From Caprella mutica (Eukaryota > Arthropoda > Malacostraca > Amphipoda > Caprellidae): a DNA stretch of 64,000 bases. Every line of letters begins with the position of its first letter. Position 1 is the stretch's first letter. This document shows, piece after piece, positions 1 through 11,322 of the stretch. The notes under the pieces are model-generated. The model was given only the letters and a program-made list of their open reading frames with translations. It did not search any database and was not told the DNA's origin. The position numbers and the translations under genes are program-made. The stretch spans positions 62,001 to 126,000 of the forward strand of contig CANNZV010001842.1 of the NCBI GenBank assembly GCA_947561585.1, in the 5' to 3' direction.

Positions 1-756
1 CTGATAGCTGAGACTAAGTCCAGCTCAATATCAAGTGTTTCTGTTCTTGATTTCATTTCGAATTATAAATTTATCAATATTTCACAGATTTTCTTGAAAT
101 TGCGGATGGAATTTGCAATTTATTACCAAAATGTGTGCTTCCAAAACTTTTGTATCTTTATTTCTGAACTTTGAAATAATACCGAACTTCAGAATTTTTC
201 AGAAATAGCAAAATTAGATTTTTTGCACTTCTTTACATTACTCTGTAAAAAATACGGAATTCTACTTTATATCATTGTGCCTAAATTCCTTTGAATACGA
301 TCTGTAGACATGGAATAGAAAGAAAAAAAAAAAACCTAGAGCTGTAGCTTATAACCACATTTTATTTTTTTATTTTACCCTCCAGACTTCTAGATTTTAG
401 GTAGGTATATACTTTATTAAATGTTCTATTATGCATATGATTCTTCCATTCGTAAATAGCCGCCGGTTTACGTCATAGTTCTATAATGTAGACTGTAGTA
501 TATACTTTTTGTTTAAATTGTTCTTTCTGTATTTATAAATACCTTTAAATTTAAATCTTTTTCAGGTTTTAGTCTCACAATACCTATAGATATAACAATA
601 TTTATGCGCTTTAAAAAAAAGGGAAAACCTACGAATAATCTTCGGAACAGCTGGATGCTCAAGTTTAGTGTGAAACGCTAAATGTAATTACGTATACTCT
701 TAAGAAATTTCTTTCTTTCTGGGTATCAAAGAATTTATAATTCTGCATGAGCTCTA
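1..756. other. AT-rich DNA, no gene recognised
   Basis: No open frame of useful length, no terminal inverted repeats and no tandem array were seen. The stretch is AT-rich with short homopolymer runs and reads as intergenic or intronic DNA. Confidence 0.5.
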
Positions 757-986
757 GGGTCACGCAGGTAAATTGCGGCCCTTTAATTTTTTATTGCAGC
801 CCTCTCAAGAGAGTCTCTAAAACATTTTGAATCAAAATTACATTAAAATGTTGCATAGCTATCAAAAGAAGCACAGTGAATGCTATAACTTATTAATTTA
901 AGTTTTGACGTGTGTTTTGAAGCTATGATGTTTCAGTTGTTAAAGGCCGCAGTTAGTAAGTGGGCAGCAATTTACCTGCGTGACCC
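757..986. mobile_element. 230 bp MITE, family 1
   Basis: The ends are inverted copies of GGGTCACGCAGGTAAATTGC and are flanked on both sides by TA (755-756 and 987-988). The interior has no transposase. A second copy lies at 41127-41360, and loose ends of the same family sit around it. The short frame 910-1116 overlaps the right end and is not a gene. The superfamily is not certain: TA flanks would fit Tc1/mariner, but the end sequence also resembles the left end of the foldback element at 37055. Confidence 0.75.
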
Positions 987-1113
987 TATCATGAAGCTGT
1001 TTGTGGTGGATTTAATAGAAGGGGGTTCTCTTTGGCCTCGAACTGTTGTTAATTGGATTAATAATTGTTTTTTCTTTCTTATTATGTTTATCTTTTTACG
1101 CCACTTGCAGTTT

Positions 1114-1446
1114 TAGAGGATAGCACTAGGTTTATGCTTTCAAAATACAAGGTCTTGACTTTTCGGTTTATTAGGCTTGTAGGCTTAATTTACTATCCCC
1201 TTTTCATTTTAATCTTCCATCCGTGAGTGTAGCCTCCGGACCTTAAATTGGGTCCTTTTTTATTCGTTTTAAGTGAATGCATTCTCGGAGTAGCTCTTTA
1301 GTATTCATGAGCATTGTCACCGACGGTGGTAGGTGACTTTGTTCATGGAGCCACTTTCCTTTCATACTGCTTCTTCCAGTCCTTTGTATTTAATTTCATT
1401 GTCAGCGATATGGCCTTTGGATCCAATGAAAACATTAAGCCCCTAC
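1114..1446 (+). repeat. ~330 bp dispersed repeat, copy A
   Basis: One of five diverged copies in this window (others near 2375, 3974, 27765 and 45430). Shared landmarks in order are a GATAGCACTAGG-like start, AGGCTTGTAGGCTT, CATCCGTGAG, CATGAGCATTGTCACC, a motif like TTCATGGAGCCACTTTCC, and an end near ATTAAGCCCCT. There is no coding potential and no terminal inverted repeat. It may be a SINE or the 3' tail of a LINE. Confidence 0.7.
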
Positions 1447-2374
1447 TTAAATTAACAGAGATTATTTATTAATAACTTTATACTAAAAAAAAACTATCTT
1501 AAATTCATAAGAGTAAATATGTAAGATATTCATGTTGTATTTATGAGTTTTCAACGAATGACACTATGTAACAGTCATGAATTGAAGAAAGAGGCAGAGA
1601 ATTTTTCGATACGAACAGTTGCAAATTGGATGATGACCAAGTTTTTTTCCTTTTTGTTTCATTGAAATTCACTGTTTTGTAGAATAGCACTAGATAGGGA
1701 TAACAATGTAGTCTTAGATTGTTTATTAATATAATTTGCAATATGTTTTTGCTCCCTGTTTGTTCATTTTCCTCTTACTTCCGCGATTACTAGATTCTCA
1801 TTCCGTAACATTCCATTGACGAGTCTCTTTCATTCCATTGACGAGTCTCTTTCATTCCAATCACGGCGTCTCTTTCCAATCTAACTGCTAGATCTATATT
1901 AAGGTCTTTTCTATTTATTTTCCGATTAACGAAATCTCGAAACCATTATATTCGCATCAAACCTAGTCAATAACAATAACTTGTATACTAATTTATATTA
2001 TTAAAATTTGTTTCCAGTTCAATGGGTAGAGCGAGCATTCGCTAGGTGGAACTCTAAAGACCACTACCGATGACCAGATCACTTCTCACAAGAAAGCGGA
2101 AGAATCAAACGACAGCAGTGCAAATCTCCCTATTCTCAATTGGTAAGGACAAATTTCTATTAGTTCAGTGATAACTGATAGAATTAGCAAAGTTATTCGT
2201 ATCAGTTATGTTTCATAAATATATAATTTAAAAAATGTATGAAAATTGTTTAAAGATATAATATAGTAGGCTAATTGCAAAGCCCCCAGTGGCTGTATCC
2301 TCAATCTGTTGAGGTGAATATAAGAAAAGGGCACAACAGCTTCAGGCTTATCATTTTTTGTGGCTAATTGTAGT
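1447..2374. other. Mostly featureless; small duplication and a possible exon
   Basis: A 24 bp unit (ATTGACGAGTCTCTTTCATTCC core) is tandemly repeated about 2.5 times at 1810-1865. At about 2013 a pyrimidine-rich stretch ends in TTGTTTCCAG and is followed 130 bp later by TTGGTAAGG, which looks like an exon boundary pair. An open frame of about 35 codons runs from 2033 to 2143 but is stopped upstream by TAG at 2030. Nothing is recognisable in it. Confidence 0.3.
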
Positions 2375-2652
2375 TTCTGAGGATAACTCGTATGTTTTTT
2401 TTTTGTGTCCGGTAGGCTTCATTTATTATCACCTCTTCATTTTCCTTTTCCATCTGTGAGTGCTGCCACCGGTGTTGGTGACTCTTTTCGTCACATTCCT
2501 TGGTAAGTGACTGCAGTCATGGAATTTTTTTGCATCCATGAGCGTTGTCTCCGACTGGTGGTAGTTAATTCTTTCATGGAGTCTCTTTCCTTTATAACTG
2601 TTACTTCAAGCCCCATATATATTCAATTTCTTTTCAATATCAGCGATATGCC
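2375..2652 (+). repeat. ~330 bp dispersed repeat, copy B
   Basis: Shares the landmarks of copies A and C: GTAGGCTTCATTTAT, a run like CACCTCTTCATTTTCC, CATCTGTGAGTG, TCGTCACATTCCTTGG, CATGAGCGTTGTC, and an end near CAGCGATATG. The 5' part is poorly matched and may be truncated. Confidence 0.65.
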
Positions 2653-3973
2653 CTAAAAACTTTCAATTAAATTGATTGGCAATTGTAAATTATTCCGTTC
2701 AAATACTTTACAATTGGTAATTGTAAATACACAACTTATGGTTTCTTTAGTTTCTGAAATACTGAATTCTTAAATACTGACTGTTCATATCCATTCCATG
2801 GTGATAAACGGTTATTTATTTTGCTAGTATTAAAATTTGCAAATATTCAGAGTACTGGTAATAATTAATTAAACTATTATATAGTTACTTGTATACAATT
2901 TTTTTAACATCTGTTGAGAGAGTATAATGGTGGTTCTAAAGAAAATAGTTCATTATAGTTGTATCAACTAATTTTTTTTAACTGTATCTTTTTGTTTATA
3001 GCCTAGTTTGGAATTCTTGACTCATTAAATCATTAAACTAAAACAACGCTTAAACTCTTAAAATTTACTGATAATACGAATAGCTTAATTTATACAATAT
3101 CCTAGATTACTTCAACATGTAACTTGCCGCTAAAATGAGAGTTTCTACAATATGACATTCATATTTGAACATTTAAATAAAATTAAGTAGTTTAGTGACA
3201 TTGTTCAGTATTTTCAACTTATTGACTTTCATTTTTTCTATTTTACAGTTTCGTTCTTTGCATCTCCTTTGACAACAAATCGAATAAAATTAAATACTTC
3301 CTTCCATCTTTGAAACAAATATGTATTACCCTTTTTCAGTACAATTTCTGTTTCCATAAAGCTATAATCTTGTTTAAAAAAATGACCAATATTTAATTAC
3401 AAGAAATTAGTAAAATTCAATTATCTCTTTTGTAGAGTTCTTTAGTTTCGTTTAAATTAATTCGACTTTTTTCCAATTAGTTTGTAATATAGTCCTTTGT
3501 AGCATTAATTGTAGTAAGTATTCTGCGGATTGGAATTAGACTTTATCTAACAGTTAGTCTCGAGTAATAGAAGATAAATGTAGTTTTTCTATAAAACCAC
3601 GTTTCTAATGCTAAACATCTATTCAACCTTATCTTGCAATTTCCAAAAATAACTTTGTTGTCTTTTCTTCACTAATTTTAAATTACCCTTTTCTTTCCAT
3701 CGTTTGCGGTATAACCTCTTAATTCATCAACATAAAGAAAAAATTAAAAATATTAGATCGAGGTGCCACTTTTTTTGGTCCTTTGGGTAAATATTTTGTA
3801 AGTTTGATTTTTAAAATTCGAAACACACTCTGATCACAGTAAGGATTTCAATCTATCTGCGTTCTACTTTCCATTAATCTTGTTTTCTATCAAATCTTGT
3901 TTCTTCCTTGCCACTCGAATGTGGATTCTTTTAACATAACCAAATGTGCTTCGAATACACATTGTTCAGGATT
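2653..3973. other. AT-rich DNA, no gene recognised
   Basis: No reading frame over 60 codons, no inverted ends and no array were seen. Confidence 0.5.
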
Positions 3974-4316
3974 TTGTAGAATAGCGCTAGGGTTATGATC
4001 TTCAACTACGAGGTCTTAGATTTTTGTGTTAGGTAGGCTCGTAGGCTTCATTTACTATCACCTCTTCATTTTCCTTTTCCATCCGTGAGGGCAGCCACCG
4101 GTGCTTGCGTCCCGTTTCGTCACATTCCTTGGTAATTTACTGCATTCACGGAGTAGCTTTTCTGCATCCATGAGCATTGTCACCAACGGTGGTAAGTGCC
4201 TTTGTTCATGGAGTCACTTTCCTTTCTGACTGCTTCTTCTAGTCCCTTGTATTTAATTTCCTTTTACATCAGCGAAATAGTCACGATATGACTGAAGCAC
4301 GACGTTAAACCCCTAG
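3974..4316 (+). repeat. ~330 bp dispersed repeat, copy C
   Basis: The best preserved of the five copies. It runs from the AGAATAGCGCTAGGGTT start through CATCCGTGAGGGCAG and CATGAGCATTGTCACC to an end reading ACGTTAAACCCCT. Copies D and E carry the same landmarks on the minus strand. No open frame lies inside. Confidence 0.75.
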
Positions 4317-4499
4317 TATAATGAAAAAATATATTACCTAGTATAATGAAAAAAAAATATTATAGTATGAGATTAAAATAAAATCTATTCAATTTGTTTT
4401 ATCTTGTTAATAATTGTTTGTAGCGTAATTCTAAGTCAATATCAAGAGATTTTTTAATCAATTTGTTTGTAAACATTTTCAGATTCAAATAACTTCGCA

Positions 4500-4992
4500 C
4501 CACTGCAGTTCTCATCAGTGCAGTTCTCATCAGTGCAGTTCTCATCAGTGCAGTTCTCATCGGTGCAGTTCTCATCGGTGCAGTTCTCATCGGTGCAGTT
4601 CTCATCGGTGCAGTTCTCATCGGTGCAGTTCTCATCGGTGCAGTTCTCATCGGTGAATTTCCCATCAGGACAGTACTAATCACTGTCAGTGAATTTCCCA
4701 TCAGGACAGTACTAATCACTGTCGGTGTAGTTCTCATCAGGACAGTACTAATCACTGTCGGTGTAGTTCTCATCAGGACAGTACTAATCACTGTCAGTGT
4801 AGTTCTCATCAGGACAGTACTAATCACTGTCAGTGTAGTTCTCATCAGGACAGTACTAATCACTGTCAGTGTAGTTCTCATCAGGACAGTACTAATCACT
4901 ATCAGTGTAGTTCTCATCAGGACAGTACTAATCACTGTCAGTGTAGTTCTCATCAGGACAGTACTAATCACTATCAGATGAGTTCTCATCAT
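4500..4992. repeat. Compound minisatellite, 15 bp then 36 bp units
   Basis: From 4500 to about 4650 the unit is 15 bp (core CAGTTCTCATCGGTG, about ten copies). From there to 4992 it becomes 36 bp, about nine copies, each containing the 15 bp core plus CAGGACAGTACTAATCACTG. Both periods are multiples of three, so one frame stays open on the minus strand (4399-4992, 197 codons of MRTAP-like then MRTTLTVISTVL-like repeats). I regard that frame as a by-product of the array. Confidence 0.92.
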
Positions 4993-7300
4993 TCACAGGA
5001 AGTCTGGTCTCATTCCCTGTGATATCCATTTATTCATGCTTGTTACTTTTAGATTTTCAACGACATTTTTCCGTGAAAAGGAAGTGCATTAAATACCGAA
5101 CTAATTTGTGTATTTTATTTATTGTTATGCGTTTGAAAAACTTTAATCTTAGGTAAATATAGAATAAATTGTATATTGTAAGTTCATGTTAATCATTCAA
5201 CCCTAAGCTTTTAAAAATTGTTCTAAGATTGATACTTCATGTAAACTAGTACTAATCAGAAATCCTTTATTTTAGTAAAAATTGTATCGGGTAGTTTATT
5301 TAGTGTATTTAGTCGTGTAGTAGTTTTTTAAATTTTTACCTAATTTAATTGTTATCTTCAACTTTTGTGAAACACTATTTTTTATAAATATAAAATAATT
5401 ATCCATTTTCTATTATTGATCCTTTATATCTTTTTTTTTAAGTAAAAAACTAATATTGTATGATAAGAGATAGAACTTGCAAGTTGAAAGCCTTAGTTGA
5501 CAGTTGTCATGAATCCCAGTCACAAATTAAGCACCAAAACTGCAGTAGGCTACATTCGTTCAGTTCTTGGAGAAATTTCTTTTGGTTCATCTCATAGAAC
5601 TTTGTAACTTATCTTATTGTCAACGTTGGCGATGTGACATTTATTGAGAAGAAAAATTATGATCACTTCAGTTATTTTTAGTTCACTATATCACTGCTTG
5701 TCAATTGGTCGTGCAAGCATTTAATATATAAAAAAATTTAACTGAAAAGAATCAGTTCACTTGATGATAAAAAAATCCATTAAATTACTGCATTTAAAAT
5801 CTAAACTAAATAGATTAAGTTACAACTTATTCATAGCTTTATTTTATTCTTTAGCCTAAAAGAATTTTTCAATTAAATAACTTCAATAAAAGATAGAAAG
5901 TATCGGTATAGCCGTATAGGTAATTACTAATTAGTAATTACTTATTTATAAGTTGATGAAAATAGAGAAAAATGCTTGTCAGCAACTTAATGATTGTTGT
6001 CATTAAATTAAGACGTAAGATGAATTATTAATTTATTATCATTTTAAAAACACAAATTTTGATAACTTCCTCATTTGGCCAATATATTGAATGAATTAAA
6101 AAAGATAAAACACATAAAGGACTTCGAAAAAGAAGAGAAACTTGTCTTATCGACTAAATTAGTCATCACTATTAATTTATTGAAATTCTGAATGCAGAAA
6201 ATCTCCGGATTATAACCGAGACTGGTTATGTCCCGTCCAGCAAATTATTTAAATGTGAAAAAAATGCGAAGCTATTAAAAATCATATCATTAGACGATTA
6301 AATGCTCTTGTGTGAATGATTATAATATAAAATATTCGTGGAATAAGATTTGACAAAACTAAAAGTAAAACTATAGACATTTACCACAAAGTTGAAAACG
6401 TGTATTATAGTTTTAATAATATAGCCTATAGGCGAACAAATAATTTAAAGGTGTAAAAGAAGCGAAGTTATTTAAAATAATATCTGAAGAGGATTAGTTT
6501 AATGTTCTTTTGTGAATGGTTGTCATAAATAATATTTTTGGAATTAATGAGATTTGATAAAGCTAAAGCTAGAAATCTACTTTTACCTCAAATTCGAATA
6601 GTTATTAGTTTCAATATTAGAACGACAATTGGTCTAAGTAAATTGCATAAAAACATACAAGAGTAACTCGTACGAAATATATACCAAGGTTAATTGAATG
6701 GAAAATTTCAAAATCATAAATATGCATTTCAAATTATGAAAAAAATACATGTATTCATTACAAAATGAACATTGCATGGATGATACAAATGAAACTATAT
6801 GTTTATACTTTAATTTAAATAATACAAAAATAATATCTAATCACTTGTCAGAAATCGATATGAATGACCCCTCCCCCCGTCCCTCCTCTAGATACACATA
6901 TCTAATCCCCCATTTCACCCAATTACCCTAGCATTTTACCCCAGCAATAGGCTCCTCCTTATTGGGGGATTTTTGAACGCGGAGGAATACTCTCTAAAAT
7001 GCCACATGCAAAAAATAAGAAAGGTCAAAACTGCTAAAATAGCATACTACAACAGCTGACGGATACTCTTTTCCGTGATAGTACATATATAGGATACGAT
7101 ATGTATTATCCAAATAAACACTAAACAATATGCAGTTTGTCAAAATCGGCTAATTTAATACAAAGTTATTCAAGTTTATAATCAGGACAAAGAAAGAAAA
7201 CCATGTACAAGGAATAAATAAGCAAAGGAACAAATTCGACAAAAAGTGTGTAATGTTATACTAGTTATCATCATTCAGATATCTTATATTATAGTGATCT
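4993..7300. other. AT-rich DNA, no gene recognised
   Basis: No supported gene. A pyrimidine-rich patch (CCCCTCCCCCCGTCCCTCC) lies at 6869-6888. The frame 6749-6931 is short and ends in low-complexity sequence. Confidence 0.45.
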
Positions 7301-7314
7301 TAATTCAATAGTTT

Positions 7315-7362
7315 ACAAAATACAGTCCTTTAAAATCGGCTACTTTTTTTGCGGACACCCTG
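7315..7362. mobile_element. Solo right end of a mariner-type element
   Basis: The string GCGGACACCCTGTA is the outward-reading terminus typical of Tc1/mariner relatives, like the ends at 36897 and 54734. No matching left end was found upstream, so this is likely a truncated copy. Confidence 0.4.
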
Positions 7363-7401
7363 TACTTATCGTATGAAATTATTATTATTGATAAAATAAT
7401 A

Positions 7402-7814
7402 CAGTAGAACTCCTCTATAATGAACTAGAGCTAGTTCACTATTCAGTATAGAGCTTACTTCATTATATAGGATTGAATAGTTGCATTGAAAGCTGGAAAT
7501 TTTATGGCAGACTACACAGAATATTTTCTTTAGAAATATATATTCAGTAAAGAGAGTACTTCATTTCTCAAGTTTCAAGAAATTGGAATGTTTCACTATA
7601 CAGCTAGGACTTCATTATAGAATAGTTGTACCGGAAGAATTCCTATATAATGAACTACAACCAGTTCACTAAAAGAGATGCATAGAAAAATATTGACTAT
7701 TTTATGGCACACTAAACAAAATATGTTCATTAAAAAGGACACTTCATTACTCAGGACTCTGATACTTAGGATGGTTCACTATACAACATGAATTCATTAT
7801 AGAGGAGTTACAGT
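7402..7814. mobile_element. pogo-like MITE, apparently two units
   Basis: The left end reads CAGTAGAACTCCTCTATAATG and the right end is its near-inverse, with TA flanks at 7400-7401 and 7815-7816. Internal repeats of the same end motif at about 7600-7660 split the element into two ~200 bp units. The end sequence is typical of pogo/Tigger-type elements. No transposase is present. Confidence 0.75.
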
Positions 7815-8349
7815 GTAATGATATTTATAAAAATATAGGATACATTTTTAACATTCGGATAAATACAATTATTATCTATCTTTCAAATGTGTTTTTATCA
7901 CTGAAGTTAAAGAGTTCAGTTTTTATATTCATCCTCTATCATAAGTCATAACAATGGATTTATATCCACTTTTTTTCATTGGATTTAAAATGCATGAAAG
8001 TTTAAAAACAGCCTAATTATTTTTCACATATCTATTTGGGCAAAATAAATCTAGCTGAATAGGATAATACCAGCTAGTATGACTGGTAGTTTCAATATAC
8101 TGCCAATTTATAGTGAATAAAACTGGCAATGTTTTTATATTAGGGTGGAGTGTTTTTTGGGTTTGGTAATAGTGAATTAAAGTTGCCATTATATATTAAA
8201 ATAATGTGTGAAAAATTTTAGATCTCTATACTAATTTTTTCATGCGCCACAAGAGACTTGGAAATTCGAAAATTTCGAAAAACCACCATTTTTATGGATA
8301 TTTTTTAAATTTTAATTTTTCATATATATGATTCATAATAGATAAAATT

Positions 8350-8566
8350 AGATAGATAAAGTTCCAATTGACTCTAGAAAAAATTATAAGGTTCTGCTAC
8401 ATCATCTTCATGCGCCACAAATGTGATATATATAGATCCAAAATATTGGAAAATATCGATTATTTTCCAATATTTTGGATCTATATATATCACATTTGTG
8501 GCGCATGAAGATGATGTAGCAGAACCTTATAATTTTTTCTAGAGTCAATTGAAACTTTATCTATCT
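8350..8566. repeat. 106 bp near-perfect inverted repeat
   Basis: The left arm 8350-8455 and right arm 8461-8566 pair at 105 of 106 positions, around a 5 nt spacer TCGAT. The single mismatch is at 8364/8552. A related but diverged sequence (TTTTTCATGCGCCACAAGAG) sits just left at about 8238. No TSD or transposase was seen. Confidence 0.95.
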
Positions 8567-9305
8567 GAATATCCTTGATTGTTTGATACAACAAATTTTC
8601 TCAAACTTTTCCTCAAACTATTTTCCTTTTAGAATGTATTGAATAAATTATATTCCTGAAAAGAAAAACATTAGTTTTGAAATATATAACAAACAAATTG
8701 CCGATTTGCTCAATCTCGAGAATATGCTGCTTGTTTTCAAACCCCTTTAACTCCCTATTGCCGAGCCTGCGAATTAATACCTTCATTTAGTTTATCATGA
8801 AATCGAATACTAATATATATTAATTGCGAAATGTACAGTACAAGAAACTAGCGGATACAAGAAACTACAAGGCACTTTTTGTTGAGAGTTTCTACCTAAT
8901 CATCATTTATTGGTTGCCATTTTTGTTCAGTAATCTTCCTATAGTTATCTATAAATGCAAAATATTTTGGAACTCTAAACATAAATGGCAGTAATATGGT
9001 TCGTTGTATCCGCTATTTTCGATTCCATAATAAAAAAGATGAAGGTAATAATACACGATCAGCATTAGGGGGTTCAGGGGTTTAAAAAGCGCACACCGCA
9101 TTCTCGAGATTGTGAAAATCGGCAAAGGCGAGGAACACTCAAACCTCTAACTAAATTACTCTGTTTTCCTAATCTGAACGCTAACTACATTCTCCCTCAG
9201 AGCGATAGGCTTACAAAGTTCTGAACAGATCACCTACGAACTCGTTACGAAGAACTAATCGAAAAACTTCTTACCACTGATGATCATTTTCACTTGGGAA
9301 TAGGG
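8567..9305. other. No gene recognised
   Basis: AT-rich sequence with no supported frame, inverted ends or array. Confidence 0.45.
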
Positions 9306-9726
9306 ATTGAAATATAAAAAGGCACATTGAAATATAAAATAGGAGCATTGAGATATAAAATAGGCACATTGAAATATGAAATAGGTACATTGAAATAAAA
9401 AATAGGCATATTGAAATATAAAACAGGCACATTGAAATATAATATAGGCATATTGAAATATGAAATAGGCACATTGAAATATGAAAAAGGCACATTGAAA
9501 TATAAAATAGGCACACTGATATGTAAAATAGGCACATTGAAATATGAAAAAGGCACATTGAAATATAAAATAGGCACATTGAAATGTAAAGTAGGAACAT
9601 TGAAATAAAAAATAGGCACATTAAAATATGAAAAAGGCACATTGAAATATAAAATAGGCCCATTGAAATGTGAAACAAGCACATTGAAATAAAAAATAGG
9701 CATATTGAAATATAAAATAGGCTCAT
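9306..9726. repeat. 21 bp minisatellite, array 1
   Basis: About 20 units of a 21 bp repeat with core AGGCACATTGAAATATAAAA. Variants differ mainly at GGCAC/GGCAT and AAATATAAA/AAATATGAA. Because 21 is divisible by three, long frames are open on both strands (9271-9750, 9290-9703 and 9411-9608). They are not genes. Confidence 0.95.
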
Positions 9727-10234
9727 TTGATTGAAAAGATTCAAACTCAACGGGAATCCATGTTATTAGAAGTTATCTAAACTCTGCGTTGAAGTTTTTT
9801 TTTCAGATTTCAAGCTTCCGAATAGAAAGATTTCTATTCATCATCAGAAGGGTGGAAAACTTGGACCTGACAATGAATTTTATGACCAATGGTTGTATGT
9901 TGGATACCTTCTTTCTATTTAAGCTATCTATCCTATAGTTTATTAATATTAATTTATTTATTAGATATTAAAATAGGAGAGAAAACATTAGAAAATTTGT
10001 TACTACCTTAGCTATTGCTAACTACATCAATTCTCTAGAATTATTCTACTTTCCATATATCTGTAAAAAAATCAAGTGTGTTTTATTGTTTTCAGTTGTC
10101 TCCTTGTTTCTTTGTATGTTCTCTATTCCTATGTGTGTTCTCTATTCCTATGCGTTACTTGTTGATATATGTGTGTGCTCTTGATCCATATGTGTGTCCT
10201 CTTGATATTAGGTGTGTCCTGTTAATCCTAAGTT
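9727..10234. other. Spacer between two related arrays
   Basis: Ordinary AT-rich DNA. Near 10110-10220 short repeats such as TCTCTATTCCTATG and TCTTGATA occur two or three times, just before the second array starts. Confidence 0.4.
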
Positions 10235-10535
10235 TACATTGAAATGTAAAATAGGCACATTGAAATATAAAATAGACACATTGAAATACGAAATAAGCAC
10301 CTTGAAATATAAAATAGACACATTGAAATACGAAATAAGCACCTTGAAATATAAAATAGGCACATTGAAATATGAAATAGGCACATTGAAATATAAAATA
10401 GGCTCATTGAAATATAAAATAGGATCATTGAGATAAAAAATAAGCACTTTAAAATATAAAATAAGCACATTGAGATATAAAATAGGCACATTGAAATATA
10501 AAATAGGCATATTGAAACAAAAAATAGGCATATTC
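10235..10535. repeat. 21 bp minisatellite, array 2
   Basis: About 14 units of the same 21 bp repeat as array 1, in the same orientation. It includes variants not common in array 1 (GACACATTGAAATACGAAAT and AAGCACCTTG) arranged as an alternating two-unit pattern at about 10265-10350. The frames at 10208-10531 and 10212-10436 are by-products. Confidence 0.95.
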
Positions 10536-11322
10536 TTTACTTCTAGGAATCGATTTCAAGTAAAAAATTAATTTCCTTCATAACGTTTTAGTGTTAATCA
10601 CATTTTATTGTGATTTGTATAACAAAAATCAATTTAGTTCGAATACCAAATGATATTTCATGATAAGAAGTACGTATATGTATTTAGAGTCATGGTGATA
10701 GTAAATAAACAAGCATAATAATTTTCTCGATAAACTGTATAACTTTGTTTTGAAATCAGTTTCTTCAGTTCCCCAATTATTGAATGAGTAAACATTTGAT
10801 GATGTTTCTTTTTTCGTACAAAATGTTATGAGATATCAGTGTTCAAAGAATGCCTATCAATCTTAGCCATACCTATCTGCAAAGTATCTGAAGAATTTAC
10901 TATTTAGAAAATATTCAAACATGCAGTACATTCTAATATATCTTTCCAAATTTTAAGGAATACAAATTGGGATACTCATTAATGGATACATAAACAAAAA
11001 TTATCAAAAAATTATGTAAATCATTGCAAAATATGATTCAACTGCCTTATGTTCTTCCATAAGTTGTAAATCTAATTAAATGCAAGTACGTTGTTAGCAC
11101 AGCGAATAAAATTACATTTCAGATCTCATTTCATGTCACACTAAAAAACTCGTACAAATAATTCCATAGAAACTAAAAATTGAAGTTCTCTCCAAGATCT
11201 TGTTAAGTCGGCAAGATAAAATGGCGAAGACGTCACTCTAGAGAAGTCGGCAATTATACCGAAAAACTTTTTGTCGCTTGAGAACAAGATTGTAAACAAA
11301 CGCCGCTAGAGGGAGCGGGAAA
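10536..11322. other. No gene recognised
   Basis: AT-rich DNA. A slightly GC-richer patch (CGCCGCTAGAGGGAGCGGG) lies directly before the 33 bp array. No supported frame. Confidence 0.45.

Noticed and set aside
2020..2100. tRNA-like sequence near GGGTAGAGCGAG
   Set aside because: No acceptor stem or T-arm pairing could be traced.
4399..4992. 197-codon minus-strand repeat protein
   Set aside because: Produced by 15 and 36 bp periods; no signal peptide or conserved tail beyond the array.
9271..9750. Long frames on both strands in the 21 bp arrays
   Set aside because: The period is a multiple of three, so open frames arise automatically; composition is low-complexity and no start context or domain is present.
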